A stretch of DNA of 64,000 nucleotides from Bacillota bacterium (GCA_028280325.1 JANQLZ010000067.1:36220-100219), one strand, 5' to 3'. Numbered from the stretch's first letter, positions 45,051-56,467 are shown. A program made the numbers and translations. The notes: generated by a model from the sequence alone, not told the origin.

Positions 45051-48000
45051 CAGGCTCCTCCTTTAAAAATGGTATTGTAATGGTTATTTTGCAGCCCTGG
45101 CCCGGCTCGCTTTCTATCTTCAGACTGGTGCCATAATAATACATTAGTCTTTTATTAATATTCTTCAGTCCGACACTGTGGCTACTGCCTTTACCAAACA
45201 TGATACTATGTAATTCGCTCTGGTCCATACCTATTCCGTTATCTTCAATGGTAATAACAACATGTTCAGACTTGCGGACGACACGTATATCAATCCGGCC
45301 GTCACCGGGTTTTTTTAGAATCCCGTGTTGAACAGAGTTCTCAACCAGCGGCTGTAATATTAACGGCGGAATCATCAGGCCCAGGTGGTCATCAACATCA
45401 AAATCACAATCAATCTTATTTACGAATCTGGCCTGTTCCAGCTTGAGGTATGACTTAATGTATTCAATCTCGCTTTCCAAAGGAATCAAACTCTTGGCAT
45501 TGTTAAAGTCAAAACTTTTTCTGAGATAGTGGCTGAACTCTATCAGCAAATCCCCGGCTTGCTCGGGGTCTGTTTCACAGAGAGATACCAGTACATTGAT
45601 AGCATTATAAATAAAATGGGGCTTCATTTGGGCCTGCAAAAATGCTACTTCATTATTAATGGCCTCTATCACTGAATTCTGCATCGTGATTAAGGTTTTA
45701 ACCCTGGCCCTCAACTCTTCGCTGCTAAATGGCTTGGTTAAAAAGTCATTGGCTCCGGATCTAAACCCATGGATCAAGGCCTGGGTATCGACCTGGGCTG
45801 TAAGCAGTAAGATCGGCATTTGATACAGGGTGTATTTTTTACGGATGTGTTGACACAACTCATAGCCGGACACATCATCCATGATCACATCTAAAATTGC
45901 CATATCTACATGATAATTATTAATAGCTTTAATTGCCTCACTGCTATCTGAGGTAACTAAGAGTTGATACCTTTCTCCCGACAGAATATTTATCAGTGAT
46001 TGGAGATTTGTAGCATCATCGTCGACAATTAAAATCGCATTTTTCTGATCTGAATGGTATATTTTAAGGCTGCTAAAATCGGCATCCAGCATCCTAGGTT
46101 CGGGCTGAACAGGGGTTAAATTAGAGGGCTCAAGCTTAAGCCCTTTCCCAGTTTGCAGGGTGAAAGTGAATTTAGATCCAGTACCTGGCTCCGACTCAGC
46201 CCAAATTCTGCCTCCATGAAGTTCAACCAGGTATTTAGCTATATTCAGTCCCAATCCTGTACCCAGGGTATGACGACTTTCCTCTAACTGCTGATAGGCT
46301 TCAAAAACAGTTTCCAGCTTATCAGCAGGAATACCAGACCCGGTATCTTCAACCCAGATGATAACCTGAGATTGATTTACTTCACTGCCAACAGTGATCT
46401 GACCTGATTCAGTAAACTTAATCGCATTTGTAATCAGGTTGGTTAAAATTTGAATCAATCTGTTTTCGTCAGCGTATACCAATATCTTAGGATCTAGCTG
46501 ATGGTACAGCTGAACATCACTGTCCTTAAGCAGATATTTTTGAGTTTCAATGACAAACTGTGTTACATTTGTCAGCGATACATCTTTAAACTCCAGTCGC
46601 AAATCATTGTTCTTTAATTTAGCAAAATCCAGTATATTGTTGACGAGATTTGCCAAACGCTGACCACTACTCAACGCATAGCCTAAGTTCTTTTTCTGCG
46701 CCTCATGGAGATTATCACCACTGTCAATTATATGCTCAACCAAACTGACCATACCGTGTAATGGGGTTCTGATTTCATGAGATGTGTAGGCCAGAAAATC
46801 ATCTTTTATTTTGTCCTGTTGAATTAGTTTTCTGGAAAGCAGTCTGACATCGTCAATCGATTTTTCATAGCGCTTGGTAACAATAAAAATCTGAATAATG
46901 ACGATAATAAAAACGGAATAAGGTACAGTACCACCTTCGACTATAGTGATAATATTCCTGAAATACAAGGCATCGATAATGCAGGCCCCCACGATAACTG
47001 CCTGTCCTATCAGACATATTCCGGCAAATGTACGGCCCTTTTGAAGCGACTTGTAGTTACACCAGATCAGGTACAGAAAAACACTGATATAAAACGTCTC
47101 GACTATTATTTTATATTGAGTGTAGATATTAGTTGGCAAAGCAGTTATTAAGATTGAGTTAATTACAGTAATACCAATGATAGTTTTTATTGCTATTTCA
47201 GGAATCTCTTCTTTAAACAGTTGATAGTTAAACAGACTTATGATTGCTGGAGCCCAAATGATGGTGATGTATTCAAACCATGCTATTGATGAAACAGGCA
47301 TATCTTTAAATAAATTGGTTGCCAGGTAGTCACCAGTAAACAGTATTCGGATTAAAACTATCAACATACTGATGATTAGATACAGACTAGCTTTATTATT
47401 TTTTCGCTGCAAAAAGTAAATACCAATTTGATAGATAATTATAAAAATAATTCCGCCCAGCAACAAAATAGTTCTGTTGGTTGAGGCAACTTTGGACTCA
47501 ATAATTTGCTGATAATCTCCTAAAACCAGGCTATGCCACATGCCCGTACGGTTGTAGGTGTAATTGGCTACCTGAACAATAATCTCGAAAGTATCCTGGG
47601 GTGCTTCAAATACTACTGCCTGAGGTCGGTAATTACTTTGATAATCTTCTTTGTTATCTGCGACTACCCCATTGGTAGCAATTACTTTTTCATTAATCAT
47701 CAGTTTGTAGGAGGTGGACATGGTCAGTATTTTAAGGCCCAGAATATCAACCTCATCATTTACCTTGACGCGCAGTCGATATGTTGCATAGCCATAGCCT
47801 AACTGGCCTTTTGCCGGATTAACGGGCACATAGCTCCCTGGTACAATCTGCAGCTGCCCTTTCAGCGGCTGGTTATTCTGAAAATCGGCATAGGTCAAAA
47901 GTTGGTTTTTATACAGCTCCCACTCCCCCTTCAAGCTAACAGGTCCCTGTTCTGCCAAACTATGATCAGATAAATCAATGTAGCCATTAACTGCCCGGAT

Positions 48001-48102
48001 TGCACTGTCATTTGTGTTTTGAGTTAAACTGGCAACGACACTAACTGTAGCCAGTGTTATTAAAATAGCTAATAAAAGTGAGTATTTTTTTAAAAACTTC
48101 AT
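45031..48102 (-). CDS. 7TM hybrid sensor with two kinase cores and receiver
   Basis: One 1023-residue chain holds a signal-like segment, an extracytoplasmic beta-sandwich (about 40-200, 7TMR-DISM style), seven or eight membrane segments (about 215-400), a HisKA core with H442 (SHEIRTPLHG) and HATPase (to about 660), a receiver with D738 (MAILDVIMDD), then a LytS-type kinase core with H829 (QMKPHFIYNAIN) and a second HATPase near the end. The two phospho-acceptor histidines are of different families. The likely output is the SARP-like regulator encoded next. The start is ATG at 48102. Confidence 0.85.
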   Translation of the reverse strand: MKFLKKYSLLLAILITLATVSVVASLTQNTNDSAIRAVNGYIDLSDHSLAEQGPVSLKGEWELYKNQLLTYADFQNNQPLKGQLQIVPGSYVPVNPAKGQLGYGYATYRLRVKVNDEVDILGLKILTMSTSYKLMINEKVIATNGVVADNKEDYQSNYRPQAVVFEAPQDTFEIIVQVANYTYNRTGMWHSLVLGDYQQIIESKVASTNRTILLLGGIIFIIIYQIGIYFLQRKNNKASLYLIISMLIVLIRILFTGDYLATNLFKDMPVSSIAWFEYITIIWAPAIISLFNYQLFKEEIPEIAIKTIIGITVINSILITALPTNIYTQYKIIVETFYISVFLYLIWCNYKSLQKGRTFAGICLIGQAVIVGACIIDALYFRNIITIVEGGTVPYSVFIIVIIQIFIVTKRYEKSIDDVRLLSRKLIQQDKIKDDFLAYTSHEIRTPLHGMVSLVEHIIDSGDNLHEAQKKNLGYALSSGQRLANLVNNILDFAKLKNNDLRLEFKDVSLTNVTQFVIETQKYLLKDSDVQLYHQLDPKILVYADENRLIQILTNLITNAIKFTESGQITVGSEVNQSQVIIWVEDTGSGIPADKLETVFEAYQQLEESRHTLGTGLGLNIAKYLVELHGGRIWAESEPGTGSKFTFTLQTGKGLKLEPSNLTPVQPEPRMLDADFSSLKIYHSDQKNAILIVDDDATNLQSLINILSGERYQLLVTSDSSEAIKAINNYHVDMAILDVIMDDVSGYELCQHIRKKYTLYQMPILLLTAQVDTQALIHGFRSGANDFLTKPFSSEELRARVKTLITMQNSVIEAINNEVAFLQAQMKPHFIYNAINVLVSLCETDPEQAGDLLIEFSHYLRKSFDFNNAKSLIPLESEIEYIKSYLKLEQARFVNKIDCDFDVDDHLGLMIPPLILQPLVENSVQHGILKKPGDGRIDIRVVRKSEHVVITIEDNGIGMDQSELHSIMFGKGSSHSVGLKNINKRLMYYYGTSLKIESEPGQGCKITITIPFLKEEPDESTDY

Positions 48103-48240
48103 ATAATAAATGCCTTTCAAAGATACCGCAAAATATGGGAGAGCCTAGATTTTCAATAATAGATATGTAAAATTTTATACCATAGATAGAAGGTTAGCAA
48201 TGGTTTATCCTATTTTTAGCGTTTGCTTACCAGACAAAAA

Positions 48241-48269
48241 AGAAAAGCTCGCCAGGCACGAGCTTTTCT
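48241..48269 (-). terminator. Terminator of the groESL operon
   Basis: AGAAAAGCTCG pairs exactly with CGAGCTTTTCT. On the minus strand a TTTTTT run follows. Confidence 0.9.
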
Positions 48270-48311
48270 GATGATATATTTTATATATTGAGCTGATAAT
48301 TCTACGTCTTA

Positions 48312-49949
<1,638 letters not shown>

Positions 49950-49971
49950 TTATGTACACCCTCCTCGTTTG

Positions 49972-50259
49972 TTATTTAACAATGGCTAGAATATCGGTTT
50001 CTTTCATCACCAGATACTCATTTCCGTCAACTTTAATTTCATTGCCTGCATATTTTGAAAATAATACTATGTCCCCAACGTTAACTTCCATTGGAATAAT
50101 ATCACCATTATCTGCCCTGCTTCCAATCCCAACTGCAACTATCTTACCCTCTTGGGGTTTTTCCTTTGCAGAATCCGGCATGATTATGCCGCCAACCTTA
50201 GTTTCTTTCTGCTCCAAAACCTCAATTACTACACGATTAGCCAAAGGTTTGATATTCAC
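49972..50259 (-). CDS. groS: Co-chaperonin GroES
   Basis: Standard 95-residue GroES with [11 protein letters not shown] at the N terminus and the mobile-loop region [18 protein letters not shown]. The start is GTG 50259 with GGAGG seven bases before it; the longer frame runs through the CIRCE element. It is the first gene of the operon. Confidence 0.96.
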   Translation of the reverse strand: MNIKPLANRVVIEVLEQKETKVGGIIMPDSAKEKPQEGKIVAVGIGSRADNGDIIPMEVNVGDIVLFSKYAGNEIKVDGNEYLVMKETDILAIVK

Positions 50260-50291
50260 TTGTATGCCTCCTTTGATTCCTGTTATGATTA

Positions 50292-50318
50292 TTAGCACTC
50301 TACTTAAGTGAGTGCTAA
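50292..50318. promoter_or_regulatory. CIRCE element (HrcA operator)
   Basis: Exact TTAGCACTC-N9-GAGTGCTAA. HrcA binding here represses groESL until heat or unfolded protein sequesters the repressor. Confidence 0.97.
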
Positions 50319-50327
50319 GTTCATACA

Positions 50328-50357
50328 TTAATATACCAATATTATTTTAAAAGTCAA
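50328..50357 (-). promoter_or_regulatory. Sigma-A promoter of groESL
   Basis: Minus-strand TTGACT, 18 bases, TATTAA, just upstream of CIRCE. Confidence 0.7.
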
Positions 50358-50465
50358 GGGTAAAACAAAAAAAAGTGCGCATTATTATTATTGAGCTGAT
50401 ATTATCGACAAAAGTCTGTTTTACTGCTCATTTAAGTTATTATTAAAAAACTGAAAACAGCAAAA

Positions 50466-50496
50466 ACCCATCTTCTGGCACGTGCTGTAGATGGGT
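50466..50496 (-). terminator. Terminator of the tsa/FNT operon
   Basis: ACCCATCT pairs with AGATGGGT around an inner hairpin; TTTTT follows on the minus strand. It is 12 bases beyond the transporter gene. Confidence 0.85.
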
Positions 50497-50507
50497 ATAA
50501 TTTTGGG

Positions 50508-51326
50508 TTACTTTTTTGTATAAGCTATGCAGTATAAGACGCCGACAAAGAATGCTCCACCGATGATATTGCCGATGGTTACCGGTATCAGATTGGCTGT
50601 AATCATACTTCCCCATGAAATACTGCTTAAATCCCCTAATTTTGCTGCCTGAGCTACATATTCAGATCCTTTAAGCATTATTCCGGTTGGGATATAAAAC
50701 ATATTGGCAATGGAGTGTTCAAAACCGCTGGCTACAAACGGGGTTATAATGGCTATAGAAGATATTATTTTGCCCCATACATCTGTAGCTGAGGTAGCTA
50801 CCCAAACGGCCAGACAAACAAGCCAATTGGCAAATACTCCGCGGATAAGCGCCTCGCTAAATGTTAACCCTAACTTAGCTTGGGCCGCTCTAACGGCTAC
50901 AGTTGCGGCTAAACCACCATTGGTATTCCACAAACCTGATCTGACCATCAGCCAGGCCACAAAAACTGCCCCGACAAAATTAAAAAAATACACTAAACCC
51001 CAGTTTTTAAGCATTGATGATATTGAAATTTTCTTGCGCATAACAGCCATAATCAATAAATTATTACCAGTAAATAATTCCGATCCGGCCAGTAAAATCA
51101 GAATCAACGCTAAACTGAATATCACTCCGGCCACCATTTTGGAAATGCCATACCCCAAATATTGAGATACATCCTGGGAAATCATAATTGAAGCAATCCC
51201 GGCGAATGAAATGTAGCATCCGGCGGAAAAAGCTAACAACATCGTCAACCAGGTGGATCGCTTAGCTTTCTTGATGCCAATCGCTATCGTTGCTTCGCGG
51301 ATCTCACCGGGTTTCAAGTTACTCAT
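50508..51326 (-). CDS. Formate/nitrite transporter family channel
   Basis: This FNT-family protein of 272 residues has six membrane segments and the family's helix-break motifs (AGSELFTGNNLL, GVFANWLVCLAVW). Such pentameric channels carry formate or nitrite. The gene overlaps the 5-formyltetrahydrofolate cyclo-ligase gene by four bases, which points to formate and one-carbon metabolism. Confidence 0.88.
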   Translation of the reverse strand: MSNLKPGEIREATIAIGIKKAKRSTWLTMLLAFSAGCYISFAGIASIMISQDVSQYLGYGISKMVAGVIFSLALILILLAGSELFTGNNLLIMAVMRKKISISSMLKNWGLVYFFNFVGAVFVAWLMVRSGLWNTNGGLAATVAVRAAQAKLGLTFSEALIRGVFANWLVCLAVWVATSATDVWGKIISSIAIITPFVASGFEHSIANMFYIPTGIMLKGSEYVAQAAKLGDLSSISWGSMITANLIPVTIGNIIGGAFFVGVLYCIAYTKK

Positions 51327-51916
51327 TTCGGTCCCTTCCTCCTGATTATTTCTTTTTCTGTGACAATTGCATCTACCGGCACATCATATATTCCAAAAGG
51401 AACGCTTGCTACAATCTGCAGCTGATAAGCCAGCGCAATTCTTTTACAGTCGACAGGTAACTTTGCAACTAGACGGTCATAATACCCTCCACCATAACCC
51501 AACCTGTTGCAATCCTTGTCAAAAGCCACGCCAGGAGTGATGACTAACTCAATATCTCTTAAATCGATTAATGGACACTGCTTTGGTTTTGGCTCCATAA
51601 TTCCATAGTTTCCTGGCTGAAGGTCATGCCAGGATTTTATTTGATAGGCGAGTATGCTCCGGGTCTTGGGGATAGTTAAGGGCACGCATACTATTGTACC
51701 AGCTTTAAACCCAGTGTCAATCAGGTTTTTTGTGGATACTTCTCCACGATAATCAACATAATATAAGATCTTTTTGGCCTGCCAGTATTCCCACATTCTT
51801 TGCACTGATCCTTGGATGCTCTGGTCTGCCTTATCTCTGAAATCGCTTGCTATCTGGCTCCTCTCCTGCAGTATTCTCTTCCTCAGTTCTTTTTTCAGAC
51901 TTTTTATATCTTTCAT
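51323..51916 (-). CDS. 5-formyltetrahydrofolate cyclo-ligase
   Basis: The ATP/folate motif YGGGYYDRLVAKL near residue 140 identifies the 197-residue enzyme, which turns 5-formyl-THF into 5,10-methenyl-THF. It lies 18 bases after tsaD and couples to the FNT gene. An N-terminal basic helix (KKELRKRILQERSQI) is typical. Confidence 0.93.
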   Translation of the reverse strand: MKDIKSLKKELRKRILQERSQIASDFRDKADQSIQGSVQRMWEYWQAKKILYYVDYRGEVSTKNLIDTGFKAGTIVCVPLTIPKTRSILAYQIKSWHDLQPGNYGIMEPKPKQCPLIDLRDIELVITPGVAFDKDCNRLGYGGGYYDRLVAKLPVDCKRIALAYQLQIVASVPFGIYDVPVDAIVTEKEIIRRKGPK

Positions 51917-51934
51917 AATATAACTCCAATTGGT

Positions 51935-52957
51935 TTACCGGGGATGCTGGTCGATTGGCAAATTGGCATAAGCACTGGCATCCAAGTCCGCAATAAGTCC
52001 CTGCGACAGGTAATAGTGGGCAGCGACACCAACCATAGCCGCATTATCAGTACAGAATATTTTGGAGGGATAACTGAGCTTAATATCATGCTGGTGCAGT
52101 CTGGTCATCATCTGCTTTCGCAGTGAACCATTAGCGGCTACTCCACCAGTTAAAACAACCTGTTTCACCTTCATCAACTGCGCCGCTTTCAGAGTATTCA
52201 GAGTTAAAACATCAATAATAGCCTGTTGAAAAGAGGCCGCTATATCATTTATCGGAACCTGATCATTCCTTTGTTCGTATCTGTGTATAACATTAATAAC
52301 TGCCGACTTAAGGCCGCTAAAACTAAAATCCAGGGTTGCTTCTTTGGCCAGGGCACGGGGAAAATCAAAGGCTGTTTCATTTCCATGTAAAGCTCTTTTT
52401 TCAATTATCGGCCCCCCAGGATATCCTAACCCCAGCCGACGGGCTATTTTATCAAATGCTTCACCGGCAGCGTCATCACGGGTATGCCCTATCCTCTGGA
52501 ATTTCAGATGTTCTTCCAGATAGATTAGTTCCGTATGTCCACCGGAAACCACCAAAGCCAGCAGCGGCAGCTTCAAATCAGGGTGCCCGATAAACGAGGC
52601 ATACAAGTGAGCAGCCAAATGATTGACAGTGACCAGCGGCTTATTGAATCCAAAGGAGAGCGCCTTGGCAAAAGAAAGGCCAGTCAACAGCGCCCCGATT
52701 AACCCAGGGCCAGCTGTTACAGCTATGGCATCGATATCCGCTATTGTCAGCCCGGAGTCCGCCAGAGCAGTGTTATAAACCGGTAAAATGTTTTTTAGAT
52801 GACGGCGTGATGCTATCTCCGGAACTACACCTCCGTAAATTTTATGGAGATCTATTTGGGATGATATTTCATTGGATAAAACCTTGTAGCCATCTTCAAC
52901 AACTGCCACCGAGGTTTCATCACAGGAGGTTTCAATCGCCAGTATTCTTTCAGGCAT
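51935..52957 (-). CDS. tsaD: tRNA N6-threonylcarbamoyladenosine transferase subunit TsaD
   Basis: The 340-residue ASKHA-fold protein opens with LAIETSCDETSVAV and carries the metal-binding HLAAHLYAS histidines. With TsaB and TsaE, both encoded upstream in the same operon, it forms t6A at position 37 of ANN-decoding tRNAs. It overlaps rimI by eight bases. Confidence 0.97.
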   Translation of the reverse strand: MPERILAIETSCDETSVAVVEDGYKVLSNEISSQIDLHKIYGGVVPEIASRRHLKNILPVYNTALADSGLTIADIDAIAVTAGPGLIGALLTGLSFAKALSFGFNKPLVTVNHLAAHLYASFIGHPDLKLPLLALVVSGGHTELIYLEEHLKFQRIGHTRDDAAGEAFDKIARRLGLGYPGGPIIEKRALHGNETAFDFPRALAKEATLDFSFSGLKSAVINVIHRYEQRNDQVPINDIAASFQQAIIDVLTLNTLKAAQLMKVKQVVLTGGVAANGSLRKQMMTRLHQHDIKLSYPSKIFCTDNAAMVGVAAHYYLSQGLIADLDASAYANLPIDQHPR

Positions 52958-53435
52958 TTTTATTCACCATCTTTTTAATCTTTTGATGCTTGTTGATATC
53001 TCTTTTCCACATGACCAAGGCATCTTCATTGTTGTCACTGTAGTAACGCACTCTTCTCCCGCCAATAAAAAAGCCGTTCTTCTGATACAGCTTGATGGCT
53101 GCCAGGTTCGACTCCCGGACTTCCAGGGTTATATCTGCCGCCCCACAGGACACCGCTTTGGTGAGTAATAGTTCCAGCATTATTTGGCCCAGCCCCTGTC
53201 TCTGAAACTTGGGATCTACAGCAATTGTAGTGATATGTGCTTCATCCAAGACATGCCATATGCCACCATAAGCGACAATACAGTCATCACTAAGCAGAAC
53301 CAGGTAACGAGAATGGTCATTGTGAGTAAGCTCATTGACAAAAGAGCTTTTGCTCCATGGATTAGAGAAGGTTGAGTACTCTATGCTAAGAACCTGCTCC
53401 AGGTCTTCAATGGTCATTGCTCTACTGCTCAACAT
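52950..53435 (-). CDS. rimI: Ribosomal protein S18-alanine N-acetyltransferase
   Basis: GNAT domain with the acetyl-CoA loop QRQGLGQIML and the RimI-type start (LEQVLSIEYSTFSNPWS). The start is ATG 53435, eight bases after AAGGAG and overlapping the end of tsaB; this gives 161 residues. The tsaB-rimI-tsaD order is usual in Firmicutes. Confidence 0.92.
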   Translation of the reverse strand: MLSSRAMTIEDLEQVLSIEYSTFSNPWSKSSFVNELTHNDHSRYLVLLSDDCIVAYGGIWHVLDEAHITTIAVDPKFQRQGLGQIMLELLLTKAVSCGAADITLEVRESNLAAIKLYQKNGFFIGGRRVRYYSDNNEDALVMWKRDINKHQKIKKMVNKNA

Positions 53436-54141
53436 CTCTATTCTCCTTTTCCTGCCTGCGCTGCTCAGCAGCAGAAAGGCGCATATAAAATGGCTCCAAC
53501 GATTCCAGATTACAGGATTCTTTCCCGGCATCGAGTTCGTCAAGGGCTAACGGTATAATATAGGCTGCCTTAGGCATTTTATGAACCGCTGAAGTTTTTA
53601 TCAACCGGAGATCAAACAGTTTCTCCAGTTCCGAGGCGTACAGCTGATATTCACTGCCTACTACATAAAACCTGGTAAACCCGGTCAGCAATTCTTTGAC
53701 CTCATCAGCTATTTTGCCAATAAAGTAATCACCCTTCAACATGGGGCGACCACCTGAGCAGTCAAACAGGCCAGCGTAAACCTCTCCTCTCTGGGCCGGC
53801 ACCAGGGCCATTACCGGTGCTTGAGCCCCCCAGTGTCTGCCAGCCAGCGACTCCAACGAGGTAAAGGAAAACAACGGACATTGAGCAGCTAAGGCCAATC
53901 CTTTAGCTACTGCCAAACCTATCCGCAGCCCCGTGAAAGAGCCTGGACCGACAATTATACCCATGGCCTGGATATCAGTAATATCTAACTGGGCGGTTGC
54001 CAAAGACTGTCGTATTAAAGGCAGTAAATAATCTGAATGAGTGTAATCCAGATTAAGGGTATGCTCAACCAACAGCTTAGTTCTATTCCCCAGAGCAACA
54101 GTGCATACTTTGCTCGAGGTATCAAACGTTAAAATCGCCAA
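53422..54141 (-). CDS. tsaB: tRNA threonylcarbamoyladenosine biosynthesis protein TsaB
   Basis: Inactive ASKHA paralogue of TsaD with the opening AILTFDTSSKVCTVAL and the conserved GPGSFTGLRIGLAVAKGLA segment. At 239 residues it is of standard length and overlaps both neighbours (tsaE by 20 bases, rimI by 14). Confidence 0.95.
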   Translation of the reverse strand: MAILTFDTSSKVCTVALGNRTKLLVEHTLNLDYTHSDYLLPLIRQSLATAQLDITDIQAMGIIVGPGSFTGLRIGLAVAKGLALAAQCPLFSFTSLESLAGRHWGAQAPVMALVPAQRGEVYAGLFDCSGGRPMLKGDYFIGKIADEVKELLTGFTRFYVVGSEYQLYASELEKLFDLRLIKTSAVHKMPKAAYIIPLALDELDAGKESCNLESLEPFYMRLSAAEQRRQEKENRDVEQ

Positions 54142-54595
54142 AAGAAGCCAACTCCTTCATTTGATATAGCCTGTTTTCAGGAGGCCGGATTGTGACAGTT
54201 CTTTCCTGCTCCACATCGGTATAAGCGATGTTTATCTCCCAGTACGGGCCCAACAGGTCGGAGGCAAATTTGCTGCCCCACTCAATGATTACCAAGCCCT
54301 GCGGATACAGTTCTTCTATTCCGATTTGATAGAGATCATCAATACTGTTTAAAAGATAAACATCCAAATGATACACCGGATAATCGGCCTGATATATATT
54401 CAAATAGGTGTAAGATGGGCTCGTTACATTGGAACTGGGGCCTCCTGCTCCAGCCACCACCCCACGCACTAAAGTGGTTTTACCAGCACCCAATTCCCCA
54501 TTGAGGAGCACCAGGTCACCAGCGGACCATTTTGTCCCCAAAAAATTACCCAACTTTTGGGTTTGGGCGGCTGTTTTAGTTTTAATTTCTACCAT
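54122..54595 (-). CDS. tsaE: tRNA threonylcarbamoyladenosine biosynthesis ATPase TsaE
   Basis: The P-loop is GELGAGKTTLVRG and a TSPSYTYLNIY switch follows, typical of TsaE. The start at ATG 54595 (157 residues) is favoured by AGG just upstream and family length; a longer frame begins 16 codons earlier. It is the first gene of the operon. Confidence 0.93.
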   Translation of the reverse strand: MVEIKTKTAAQTQKLGNFLGTKWSAGDLVLLNGELGAGKTTLVRGVVAGAGGPSSNVTSPSYTYLNIYQADYPVYHLDVYLLNSIDDLYQIGIEELYPQGLVIIEWGSKFASDLLGPYWEINIAYTDVEQERTVTIRPPENRLYQMKELASFGDFNV

Positions 54596-54751
54596 ACCTG
54601 ACCTGCTTTCTCGAAAACTTAAGTTAAAATATCTGTCTGCCAATCATCCGAGCAATTGACTCCTTCAGACGATGGCTTACAGGGCAATAGTATAACATTA
54701 AGTTTAAACATAGCCTTATTATATCAGACAAAAAGATTTGAAAAAACAAAC

Positions 54752-54781
54752 TTGACATGTTCAACCGGCAAATAATATACT
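54752..54781 (+). promoter_or_regulatory. Sigma-A promoter of the ribU leader
   Basis: TTGACA, 18 bases, TATACT, placed about 18 bases ahead of the FMN riboswitch. Confidence 0.85.
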
Positions 54782-54798
54782 ATTGTAGAAATATAATA

Positions 54799-54907
54799 TC
54801 TACCTTCGGGGCAGGGTGAGATTCCCTACCGGCGGTTAAAGCCCGCGAACAGCAATGTTGAATTGGTGAAATTCCAATGCCGACGGTATAGTCCGGATGA
54901 AAGAAGG
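54799..54907 (+). promoter_or_regulatory. FMN riboswitch (RFN element)
   Basis: The conserved segments are all present in order: CTTCGGGGCAGGGTGA, TTCCCTACCGGCGGT, AAAGCCCGCGA, and the closing GCCGACGGTATAGTCCGGATG. A terminator follows at once, so FMN binding should stop transcription of ribU. Confidence 0.97.
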
Positions 54908-54921
54908 ATTTAATAATCGTG

Positions 54922-54951
54922 CCCTGGCTTTTTTAAAGCCGGGGCTTTTTG
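54922..54951 (+). terminator. Terminator of the FMN riboswitch
   Basis: GCCCTGGCTTT pairs with AAAGCCGGGGC, followed by TTTTT. Confidence 0.92.
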
Positions 54952-54977
54952 CTCCAGAGGTCATGAGGAGGACCAAA

Positions 54978-55523
54978 ATGAGTTACTCAACTCGAAATAT
55001 TGTTGCCATTGGATTTATTGCTGCTTTAGCTACAGTTCTAATGTGGATTCAAACCCCACTGTTACCGGCAGCACCGTTTCTGGAATACGATCTGAGCGAT
55101 GTCCCGGTGATGATTGGTTCATATGCTTTGGGCCCGGTAGCCGGGGTGTTGATCGCTACGGTCAAAGCCTTTGTCTTCTTGATAACAAAGGGCAAAAGTG
55201 GTTTGATTGGAGCCCTTATGAACTTAACCGCCACAGTGTCTTTTGTTTTTGTCGCAAGTCTAATATACCATAGACTCAAGAAAAGCTTTGTAGGGGCTAT
55301 TTTGGGATTGATTACGGGTGTTATCACCATGACTATGGTTATGACAATCATGAATATTTATGTGGCGCTACCGATCTGGGGAATCCCGGCGGAGCAGATT
55401 AAACCGCTGGTGATTTCTGCAATAATTCCATATAATTTATTGAGAGGTACTATCAGCTCCATAGCAGTTGCTTTAGTTTACAGACGGTTTATAAAAATCT
55501 TAAATCAGTATGTCAATAAATAA
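54978..55523 (+). CDS. ribU: Riboflavin ECF transporter S component
   Basis: The 181-residue membrane protein has six segments and the RibU opening (NIVAIGFIAALATVLMW, EYDLSDVPVMIGSYALGP). The start is ATG 54978 with GAGGAGG upstream; the longer frame begins inside the riboswitch. It would use the ECF core (such as the one at 27.6-29.8 kb or another) to import riboflavin, and is controlled by the FMN riboswitch. Confidence 0.95.
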   Translation: MSYSTRNIVAIGFIAALATVLMWIQTPLLPAAPFLEYDLSDVPVMIGSYALGPVAGVLIATVKAFVFLITKGKSGLIGALMNLTATVSFVFVASLIYHRLKKSFVGAILGLITGVITMTMVMTIMNIYVALPIWGIPAEQIKPLVISAIIPYNLLRGTISSIAVALVYRRFIKILNQYVNK

Positions 55524-55618
55524 AAAATCTATTAAAATTTTGCGTTTTTCCTGCACAAGATAGAATTTTACTGGTAAGATATCTATTATGTAATACTGTT
55601 CGGAAAGGATGAACGCTC

Positions 55619-56467
55619 GTGAAATTCAAAGCATGGCAGGCTGACCTTGCTCTTTTACTTGTAGCTGCGATTTGGGGTAGTACATTTATTATTGTTAAAG
55701 AGGCAACAGCAGACATGCCGACCTTCACTTTTTTAGCGGTCAGATTTTCGATAGCAGCTTTAAGCCTGGCAGTATTGCGGCCTTCACTTACTTTTTGGCG
55801 AGACAAACAGATGTGGAAAGCAGGGTTTTTAATCGGAACTCTGCTTTTTGGCGGCTACGCATTTCAAACCATGGGTTTACAATTTACATCAGCAGCAAAA
55901 ACTGGGTTTATAACCGGCCTCAGTGTTGTTTTTGTTCCCTTGATTGTGGCTATTGTTGACAAGAGACTGCCGGGTAGAAAAACAACTGTGGGTATTATTG
56001 TGGCAACTATCGGCCTGGCGCTGCTGTCTTTAAACGGATTCAACATTGCCTTAGGCGACTTTCTGGTTTTCCTCTGCGCTATCTGTTTTGCCCTGCACAT
56101 TTATACTGTTGCCCAATTTAGCAAGTCCTATGATGCTATTGCGATTACTGTCATTCAACTGCTTACGGTAGCAGTCTTGAGTTCAGTAGCGATGCTGGTC
56201 TTTGAGATTAATGCCCCGGTTGTTTGGAGCAATAATGTCTGGTGGGCTTTGGTGATAACTGCTGTGCCAGCCACCTCACTGGCCTTTTTAGCCCAAAACG
56301 GTTTGCAGCGCTATACAACTCCGACTCATACAGCTTTAATCTTTTCCAGTGAGCCGGTGTTTTCATTTATTTTTGCCTTTATCATCGCCGGTGAGGTCTT
56401 AACTCTCAGAGGTGGAATAGGGGCCTTGTTAATATTATCCGGAGTTATCCTCTCTCAGACAGAATGA
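55619..56467 (+). CDS. EamA-family transporter
   Basis: Ten membrane segments in two EamA repeats (LLLVAAIWGSTFIIVKEA and, in the second half, VLSSVAMLVFEINAPVVW) identify the drug/metabolite transporter superfamily, 282 residues. The start is GTG 55619 with AGGA ten bases upstream. The substrate is unknown. It ends two bases before a convergent gene. Confidence 0.9.
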   Translation: MKFKAWQADLALLLVAAIWGSTFIIVKEATADMPTFTFLAVRFSIAALSLAVLRPSLTFWRDKQMWKAGFLIGTLLFGGYAFQTMGLQFTSAAKTGFITGLSVVFVPLIVAIVDKRLPGRKTTVGIIVATIGLALLSLNGFNIALGDFLVFLCAICFALHIYTVAQFSKSYDAIAITVIQLLTVAVLSSVAMLVFEINAPVVWSNNVWWALVITAVPATSLAFLAQNGLQRYTTPTHTALIFSSEPVFSFIFAFIIAGEVLTLRGGIGALLILSGVILSQTE

